Source: Streptomyces dioscori (GTDB lineage Bacteria > Actinomycetota > Actinomycetes > Streptomycetales > Streptomycetaceae). Taken from it: a stretch of 64,000 nt of DNA. A program made the position numbers and the translations under genes. The notes beneath the pieces are model-generated. The model was given only the letters and a program-made list of their open reading frames with translations, was not told the DNA's origin and made no database searches. Shown here piece by piece: positions 58,256-64,000 of this stretch (within the stretch, counting starts at the first letter, position 1; each line of letters opens with the position of its first letter). The stretch is from assembly GCF_003024195.1 (NCBI RefSeq), contig NZ_KZ679045.1, positions 302,412 to 366,411 on the forward strand. Direction: 5' to 3'.

Positions 58256-60697
58256 CTAAAAGACACAGGTTGCCCTCAGCCTGGTGTCCGTGAGGCTGTG
58301 GGAGGCCTCGATCTCGTAGGTGCCCTTCACCGGGGTCCAGGTGTTGGTCTGGTCGTCCCAGACCTCGAAGGCTCGGCTCGGGAGGTCGACGGTCGTGTGG
58401 ACCGATTCCCCCGGGGCGGCCTCGACCGTCGCGAAGCCTGCCAGCCAGCGGGTCGGGCGGTCGGGGGTGGGGTCCGTCGGGGCGAGGTAGAGCTGGATCG
58501 TCTCCCGGCCGGTGCGGGTGCCCGTGTTGGTGACGCGGACCGTGACCGTCGTACCCGTCACGTCGATCTCGTCGTACGTCCAGTCGGTGTAGCCGAGGCC
58601 GTGGCCGAAGGGGTACGTCGGGGTGCGGTTCTCCCTCTCCCAGGCCCGGTAGCCGATGAACACGTCCTCGGTGTAAGGGAGTTCGCCGTCGGTGGGGGTG
58701 ACCCTGGTGACGGGGGCGGAGTCCAGCGGGCCCCAGGTGGTGGGGAGCCGGCCGCCGGGCTCGTGGGCGCCCGTGAGGACGTCCGCGAGGGCCGCACCGC
58801 CCTCCTGGCCCGGGAACCAGCCGAGGAGCACCGCGGCGACCTCCTCGCGCCACGGCAGTTCCACCGGGGAGCCGGAGTTGACGACCACGACGGTGTGCGG
58901 GTTGGCGGCGGCGACCGCGTGCACCAGCTCGTCCTGGCGGCCCGGGAGTCGGAGGTCCGCGCGGTCGAAGCCCTCGGACTCGACGCGTTCGGTGGTGGCG
59001 ACCACGACGATCGCCGTGTCGGCGGCGCGGGCCGCTTCGACGGCCTCGGCGATCAGCTCGTCGGGGTCTCGCGCGGGCTCCTGGTGGGCGAGCGTGAAGC
59101 TGATGACCCGCATGGGCACGTCGTCGGGGACGTCGACGGTGTGGCGCAGGGAGACGGCGTAGGCGCGGCCGGCCGTCAGGTCGACCGTGGCGCGCTCGAC
59201 GGGGTCGCCGAAGAACGTCACGAACGGGTCGTCCAGGTCGGTGCTCTGGACGCCGTCGAAGTGCTCCGTGCCGTCGATCGTGAGCGTGAAGGCGCCGAGC
59301 CCCTTGATCCCGAACGTGTGCGGGCCGCTCTCGCGCGGGGTGAAGGTGCCGGTCAGTTCGACGCTGTCGAGGCGGTCGTGGGTGACGCCGTCGGGCAGGT
59401 CGTTGCCCATCCATTGGATGTGCCCGCTCGGCGCGGAGCGCGTGCCGAGGATCTCGCCCTCGCTGTCGCGGCAGATCGCGCGCAGCTCGAACCCCTTGTC
59501 GGCGGCGGCCAGTTCCTGGCTCGGGTCGGCGCCGACCGCGTACGTGAGCGTGCCCTCGGGGAGGGCGGCGGTCAGGCCGTCGAGCGGGGAGACGACGTGG
59601 GCGGGGAAGACGGTCGCGGAGCCGCCGCCGAGGACGCGGGCGTCACGGGCGGCGGCGCCGATGAGCGCGACCGAGTGCCCGGCAGGGATGGGCAGGGCGC
59701 CGCCTTCGTTGCGTACGAGGACGAAGGCGCGGCGGGCGATCTCGCGGGCCAGGGACTCGCCGTCCACCGTCTCGGGCAGGTCGGTGACGACCGGTTCCGC
59801 GCCCTCCAGGATGCCGACGCGGGCGGCGAGGCGCAGGACGTTGCGCACGGCCGCGTCGACCTTGGCCTCGGTGGTCTCACCGGCTCGGACGGCGGCGGCG
59901 AGCTTGTCGCCGTACACGGTGACCGGGCCGGGCATCGCGACGTCCAGGCCGCCCTCGATGGCGCCGACGGTGGAGCGGGCGGCCATCCAGTCGGAGACGT
60001 TGTAGCCGTCGAAGCCCCATTCGCCGCGCAGGACCTCCTCGACGAGGTACCGGTGCTCGCTCATCGTGCTGCCGTTGACCGAGTTGTAGGCGGTCATGAT
60101 GCCCCACGGGTGGGCGTTCTCGACGATGGCCTCGAAGGGGGCCAGGTACAGCTCGCGCAGGGCGCGCGGGGAGACCGTGTTGTTCACGGTGAAGCGGTCG
60201 GTCTCGGCGTCGTTGGCGACGAAGTGTTTGACGGTGGTGCCGACCCCGCCCTCCTGCACACCGGTCACGTATCCGGTGCCGATCCGGCCGGTGAGGTACG
60301 GGTCCTCGCTGTACGCCTCGAAGTGCCGGCCGCCGAGCGGGGAGCGGTGCAGGTTGACCGTGGGGGCGAGCAGGACGTGGACGCCCTTGCGGCGGGCCTC
60401 CTGGGCGAGGAGGCGGCCGGCCCGGCGGGCCAGGGCGGGGTCCCAGGTGGCGGCGAGCGCGGTCGGGGACGGCAGGGCGATCGACGGGTCGTCGGCGGTC
60501 CAGCGCACGCCCCGGACGCCGATCGGGCCGTCGGACATGACCAGTGACCGCAGCCCGATCGCGGGCAGCTCGGGCAGGGACCACATGTCCTGCCCGGCGA
60601 GCAGCCGCGCCTTCGTGTCCAGGTCGAGACGGGCGAGTGCCGCCTCGACCACCGCCTCACGCGCCTGATCGGCCGGGGTGGGCCGCGTTCCTGCCAT
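58256..60697 (-). CDS. GH3 beta-glucosidase with PA14 domain
   Basis: An 813-aa protein from ATG 60697, with AGGAGG 7 bases upstream; the longer frame is not needed. GH3 N-terminal barrel with DGPIGVRG, KHFVANDAETDR (His158) and the nucleophile Asp236 in GYNVSDW. A PA14 insertion (about 420-560, HTFGIKGLGAFTLTIDGTEHFDG) precedes the GH3 C-terminal and fibronectin-like domains. No signal peptide, so it is intracellular and hydrolyses imported beta-glucosides. Divergent from a TetR gene. Confidence 0.94.
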   Translation of the reverse strand: MAGTRPTPADQAREAVVEAALARLDLDTKARLLAGQDMWSLPELPAIGLRSLVMSDGPIGVRGVRWTADDPSIALPSPTALAATWDPALARRAGRLLAQEARRKGVHVLLAPTVNLHRSPLGGRHFEAYSEDPYLTGRIGTGYVTGVQEGGVGTTVKHFVANDAETDRFTVNNTVSPRALRELYLAPFEAIVENAHPWGIMTAYNSVNGSTMSEHRYLVEEVLRGEWGFDGYNVSDWMAARSTVGAIEGGLDVAMPGPVTVYGDKLAAAVRAGETTEAKVDAAVRNVLRLAARVGILEGAEPVVTDLPETVDGESLAREIARRAFVLVRNEGGALPIPAGHSVALIGAAARDARVLGGGSATVFPAHVVSPLDGLTAALPEGTLTYAVGADPSQELAAADKGFELRAICRDSEGEILGTRSAPSGHIQWMGNDLPDGVTHDRLDSVELTGTFTPRESGPHTFGIKGLGAFTLTIDGTEHFDGVQSTDLDDPFVTFFGDPVERATVDLTAGRAYAVSLRHTVDVPDDVPMRVISFTLAHQEPARDPDELIAEAVEAARAADTAIVVVATTERVESEGFDRADLRLPGRQDELVHAVAAANPHTVVVVNSGSPVELPWREEVAAVLLGWFPGQEGGAALADVLTGAHEPGGRLPTTWGPLDSAPVTRVTPTDGELPYTEDVFIGYRAWERENRTPTYPFGHGLGYTDWTYDEIDVTGTTVTVRVTNTGTRTGRETIQLYLAPTDPTPDRPTRWLAGFATVEAAPGESVHTTVDLPSRAFEVWDDQTNTWTPVKGTYEIEASHSLTDTRLRATCVF

Positions 60698-60882
60698 GGC
60701 CGTGCCTCCTCGTTGAGTCCGTCGCGTCGAGTCCGTCGCGTCGCGTTGTGTTCCGTCGCGCACCGATCCGTCACTGCCATCCTGCCCGCGTCACCTGTTG
60801 ATCGGTAGGTTTCGTTATGTCCGCGTTATATTTATGTCATGGGAAGCCGCATGGGGAACCCCGTCCGTCGTACGGTGACGTC
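60698..60882. promoter_or_regulatory. shared promoter region of GH3 and TetR genes
   Basis: An A/T-rich island near 60810-60842 contains the complement of GACATAA twice and TTATATTTATG, unlike the surrounding GC-rich DNA. It is the likely operator for the TetR. TACGGT (60871-60876) is the -10-like box of the tetR gene. Confidence 0.5.
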
Positions 60883-61452
60883 ATGACGAGCGGGGCGCCC
60901 AGATCGGCCAGGGGCACGGAACGGCGTGCGGAGATCCTCCGGGCGGCGCTGGAGGTGATCGCCGAGCGCGGCTACCGGGGCGCGAGCCTGGCCGCGGTCG
61001 CCGAGCGGGTCGCCCTCACCCCGCAGGGCCTGCTGCACCACTTCCCCACCAAGGAGGCGCTGCTCGTCGCCGTACTGGCGGAGCGCGACCAGTGGGACGC
61101 GGTCCCCGGCACCGGGTGGCGGCTCGAACTGCTGGGCCAGCTCGTCGAGTACAACGCCATGCGGCCCGGGATCGTACAGACCTTCTCGGCGCTCCTCGGC
61201 GAGAGCGTCACGGAGGGGCATCCGGCGCGCGAGTTCTTCACGCAGCGGTACGAGGCCGTACGCGCGAACATGGCGCAGGTGCTGCGGACCGAGTACGGGG
61301 AGCGGCTGCCGAGCGGGCTCACTCCGGAGCGGGCGGCTCCGCTGCTCGTCGCGGTGATGGACGGGCTGCAGTACCAGTGGCTGCTCGCTCCGGATTCGGT
61401 GGACATGCCGGCGGCGTTCCGGGACTTCCTCACGCTGCTGGGCGAGGACTGA
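60883..61452 (+). CDS. TetR family regulator of the GH3 gene
   Basis: A 189-aa protein from ATG 60883, 6 bases after TACGGT (leaderless). HTH at about 10-60 (RRAEILRAALEVIAERGYRGASLAAVAERVALTPQGLLHHFPTKEAL). The C-terminal TetR_C-like domain is helical. Divergent location makes it the probable local repressor of the glucosidase. Confidence 0.9.
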   Translation: MTSGAPRSARGTERRAEILRAALEVIAERGYRGASLAAVAERVALTPQGLLHHFPTKEALLVAVLAERDQWDAVPGTGWRLELLGQLVEYNAMRPGIVQTFSALLGESVTEGHPAREFFTQRYEAVRANMAQVLRTEYGERLPSGLTPERAAPLLVAVMDGLQYQWLLAPDSVDMPAAFRDFLTLLGED

Positions 61453-61602
61453 CCTTCGCGGGGTCACGCACCACGGCGTCTCGCACCTCACACACGTCAC
61501 GCACGTCACAGGGCTCACGCGTTATGGCGTGCGTCCCGTGCGTCGCGCATACTGCCGCCATCCGACGACGTCCCCCCTCGCGACGGAAGGACCTGAACCG
61601 CC

Positions 61603-62928
61603 TTGACGCACATACGTGTTCGGATCGGCGCCCTCGGCCTGGCTCTCATGGCCGGACTCGCCGCACCGCCCGCCCTCGCCGCGGAGAACCCCGCGGCCGC
61701 GCCCACCGTGGAGGAGCAGCGCCTCGACAGGGCGGCGCCCCAGGAGATCCTCGCCCGGTCCGGATTCGACACGGTGGCACCGGAGTTCGCCCGCGCGCTG
61801 GGCAAGGCCCGCTCGTACGCTCAGGCCGAGCGGCTGGTCGAACGGCAGGGCTCGCGGCTGTGGCAGCGGGCGGTGGACCGGGCCCAGGGCCGCGGGCCCG
61901 CGGGCGGCGACCTCAGCAGGGACGACGACCGGCCGCTGTACTGGGCCCGGCTCGGCATGACCCGTGAAGTACGGCAGTGGCAGCCGGAGTTCGGTCTCAC
62001 CGAGGCCCGGCGCGCGAAGCTGCTGGCGGCGCTGGAGCGGACGTCACGGGGCCAGGACTCCATCCGGTACCCGCGCTCCGGGGCCAGGTCCGCGACCAAG
62101 GACACGTCCGCAGCCGGGTCCGCAGCCGAATCCGCATCCGGGTCCAGGAAGGTCAAGCGGATCCTGGTGACCGGGTTCGATCCGTTCACGCTGGACCGGG
62201 ACGTACGGATCTCCAACCCGTCGGGGGCGACCGCGCTCGCGCTGGACGGCACGGTGATCAGGACGGCGGACGGTCCCGCGCGCATCGAGACGGCCGTCTT
62301 CCCGGTCCGCTGGCAGGACTTCGCCGACGGGACCGTGGAACGGACCCTGCGCGCCCACCTCCCCCATGTCGACCTGTTCACCACGGTCAGCCAGGGACGG
62401 GTGGGCCGTATCGACATCGAGCGCACCAACGGGGCCTGGCGGGGCGGCTTCCCCGACAACGAGAACCTCTCCCGCACCGAGACCGTCCCCGTGACCGACC
62501 CGGCCTCGCAGCCGCAGTGGACGACGACGACCCTGCCGTACAAGGACATCGTCGCGGCGGACACGGGACGCTTTCCCGTGTACGACAACACGTCGGTGAC
62601 CGAGATCCCGGCGGGCGGGACCGATCCCGTCGTACGCCCCGAGGGGCCGACCGCGGGCTCGACCGCCCGAGCGGGCGGCGGAGGCAACTACCTGTCCAAC
62701 GAGATCGCGTACCGCGCGACGCTCCTGCGGGACCGGCTCGGGCTCGGCGGCTCGCTGCCCGGCGGGCATGTCCACACGCCGGTGCTGGAGTTCGGGGCGG
62801 GCAACACGGATCCGGCGAGCGGGACGGTCACCGACGCGCAGTTCGTGCGGAACCGGCTGGACATCATCGCCCAGGTGCGGTCGATCCTGACAGTGGCGGC
62901 AGACGCGACGGACGACGTCACCGGCTGA
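61603..62928 (+). CDS. secreted C15 (pyroglutamyl peptidase I)-like protein lacking the catalytic Cys
   Basis: A 441-aa protein from TTG 61603, with GAAGGA upstream. N-terminal signal peptide (about 1-27, cut after ALA). A helical region (30-150) is followed by a C15-like domain (186-430): RILVTGFDPF, QGRVGRIDIER (Glu273) and HVHTPVL (His391). The position of the catalytic Cys (YLCN in the family) reads YLSN with Ser365. Either it acts as a serine variant or it is an inactive binding protein. It overlaps the convergent EI24 gene by 11 bases. Confidence 0.85.
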   Translation: MTHIRVRIGALGLALMAGLAAPPALAAENPAAAPTVEEQRLDRAAPQEILARSGFDTVAPEFARALGKARSYAQAERLVERQGSRLWQRAVDRAQGRGPAGGDLSRDDDRPLYWARLGMTREVRQWQPEFGLTEARRAKLLAALERTSRGQDSIRYPRSGARSATKDTSAAGSAAESASGSRKVKRILVTGFDPFTLDRDVRISNPSGATALALDGTVIRTADGPARIETAVFPVRWQDFADGTVERTLRAHLPHVDLFTTVSQGRVGRIDIERTNGAWRGGFPDNENLSRTETVPVTDPASQPQWTTTTLPYKDIVAADTGRFPVYDNTSVTEIPAGGTDPVVRPEGPTAGSTARAGGGGNYLSNEIAYRATLLRDRLGLGGSLPGGHVHTPVLEFGAGNTDPASGTVTDAQFVRNRLDIIAQVRSILTVAADATDDVTG

Positions 62929-63706
62929 CGGGGCTGTCGTCCTCCTCGTTCTCCTCGCGGGTCTCCTCGCCCAGCAGGTCGCGGGCCATCAGAGTGGCGC
63001 CCGCGACCGCGCCGGGCATCAGGAAGACGGCGACGAAGGGAACGAGGAAGGCGATGGCCAGCGGGGTGCCGAAACCCCAGACCAGCATCCTGCGCGAGCG
63101 GAGCATGGTGAGCCGGTCGCGGACCACGATGTTGCGGCGCTGCAGGGCGACCGCGGTCAGCTCCTCGGTGAGGAAGAAGCCGGTCACGAAGAAGCCGATC
63201 ACCGGGACGACGGTCTGTCCGACGAACGGGACGAAGCCGAGCGCGAAGAGCAGTACGCCCCAGACCAGGGCCCTGGCGACGATCCGGAGGCTGTCACGGG
63301 TCGAGATCAGCAGTTCGCGCCAGAGCGGGAGGCCCGACTCGGGGGCCCTGCCGTCCGGGGAGACGTCCCGGTCCACCTTCTCGGAGAGGCTCTCGTAGAA
63401 GGGCTGGCCGATGACCAGGGTGGCGGCGGTGAAGGTGATCACCGAGAGGAGCAGGGCTAGCGCGAAGAGGACTGCCGTCAGGAAGCCGCGGAAGAGTCCG
63501 AGCCAAGGGCTCGACCAGTCGTCGGCGAAGGGGGTGGCCCAGGTGATGAAGTCCGTGCCCCACAGGGCCAGGGCGACCAGGGCTGCGGCGTACAGGACGA
63601 GGGTGATGAGGCCGGGGATGAGTCCGAAGCCGAACTGCTTTCCGTGCGTGGCGACCCAGCGCTGGCCGCGCAACAAGTACCTGAATCCCACCCCAAGATC
63701 ACGCAT
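62918..63706 (-). CDS. EI24 domain (CysZ-like) membrane protein
   Basis: A 262-aa protein from ATG 63706 with about four to six membrane helices and the EI24/CysZ layout (GFRYLLRGQRWVATHGKQFGFGLIPGLITLVLYAAAL, then VIGQPFYESLSEKVDR). The family includes the sulfate permease CysZ, but actinobacterial members are uncharacterised. An acidic C-terminus (EETREENEEDD) ends the protein. Confidence 0.9.
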   Translation of the reverse strand: MRDLGVGFRYLLRGQRWVATHGKQFGFGLIPGLITLVLYAAALVALALWGTDFITWATPFADDWSSPWLGLFRGFLTAVLFALALLLSVITFTAATLVIGQPFYESLSEKVDRDVSPDGRAPESGLPLWRELLISTRDSLRIVARALVWGVLLFALGFVPFVGQTVVPVIGFFVTGFFLTEELTAVALQRRNIVVRDRLTMLRSRRMLVWGFGTPLAIAFLVPFVAVFLMPGAVAGATLMARDLLGEETREENEEDDSPVSR

Positions 63707-63744
63707 GCGTTCACCCTACCGGGCGGGGTGCGCCGCCTGGGGCA

Positions 63745-64000
63745 CGGTGGGGGCGGGCCGCGCAGTTCCCGCGCCCCCGAAAGCCGAAAAAAACGCGCTG
63801 TTCCCCGCGCCCCCGAAAAACCAAAAGACTGCGCAGTTCCCCGCGCCCCTAAAGACAAAAGACTGCGCCGTTCCCCGCGCCCCTGATGGGGCGCAGCCCC
63901 TCCTGGGGGCGCGGGGAACTGCGCGACCAGCCACGGACGGGTCGCGCCGTGCAAGCCGACACCAGGCCCCACCCACCCCAGGGGCGCGGGGAACTGCGCG
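63745..64000. repeat. cluster of six interspersed repeat copies
   Basis: Forward copies lie at about 63745-63778, 63794-63815, 63828-63850 and 63862-63884. Reverse copies lie at 63905-63933 and 63980 to the window end. Short A-rich linkers (CGAAAAACCAAAAGACTG type) separate them. No gene is seen in 63707-64000. Confidence 0.9.

Noticed and set aside
58298..60547. 749-aa plus-strand frame
   Set aside because: Antisense to the GH3 glucosidase, whose motifs are unambiguous.

Overview
The window is high-GC actinobacterial DNA and is almost certainly a Streptomyces chromosome. Evidence: GTG starts and G/C third positions throughout, the order fasR-fabD-fabH-acpP-fabF, a homodimeric-type aceE next to a DUF3052 gene, tandem terD genes, and a pSAM2-type integrative element in a tRNA gene. 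From memory, the gene order from the Ter genes through aceE to the fab operon matches the central chromosome of S. coelicolor and relatives. That is recollection, not a search.

Positions 164-22774 hold a tRNA-Val(UAC) gene and an actinomycete integrative and conjugative element (AICE) inserted in its 3' half. A 57-bp core is repeated exactly at 186-242 (attL, inside the intact tRNA) and 22718-22774 (attR). The backbone next to attL is transcribed on the minus strand: a SCO3933-family regulator, an FtsK/SpoIIIE-type DNA translocase, a DUF2637 (SpdB-type) membrane protein, three small transfer or spread proteins, a Cys-rich small protein, a RepSA-type rolling-circle initiator, excisionase and tyrosine integrase. 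A candidate promoter at 6665-6694 with two identical 14-bp palindromes could drive the whole block. Control genes are an XRE/TPR regulator, a GntR-Nudix fusion resembling the pSAM2 immunity factor Pif, and, beside attR, a KorSA-like GntR/UTRA repressor with its own paired operator.

Between backbone and right end (about 9.1-21.7 kb) lies cargo: a 777-aa orphan protein with a degenerate nuclease-like patch, an HNH-type protein, an Mrr-type endonuclease with a coiled-coil N-terminus, two membrane proteins of unknown role, a YozE protein, an Abi_C-like protein, a frame-split IS630 transposase and a run of very small genes. It looks like a defence island carried by the AICE.

From 22.8 kb the window is ordinary chromosome. 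Positions 23-25.4 kb hold small membrane proteins, an FmdB zinc ribbon and a DedA protein. Positions 25.4-35.1 kb hold a Ter stress module: HAD phosphatase, StiP/PELOTA-type and TRSP-type phosphoribosyltransferases in one uninterrupted frame, HpcH/HpaI aldolase, four TerD/TerA-type proteins and a DUF475 (TerC-like) membrane protein. Next come an AhpE-type peroxiredoxin, DUF3052 and aceE. Positions 39.8-51.3 kb hold an MFS efflux pump with a TetR partner, a DUF1023 hydrolase, a DUF4429/SHOCT protein, two aldo/keto reductases each beside a regulator (MerR, XRE), a GNAT, a serine hydrolase and a pirin. Positions 51.3-56.4 kb are the type II fatty acid synthase locus. The rest has DUF3145, a GDSL lipoprotein, a GH3 glucosidase with a TetR, a C15-peptidase-like protein lacking its cysteine, and an EI24 membrane protein.

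Two patterns recur. One GC-rich interspersed repeat (core GCGCAGTTCCCCGCGCC) sits at the 3' ends of many chromosomal genes and is absent from the element. Many genes also show a -10-like hexamer 6-7 nt before the start codon with no ribosome binding site, which predicts leaderless mRNAs.
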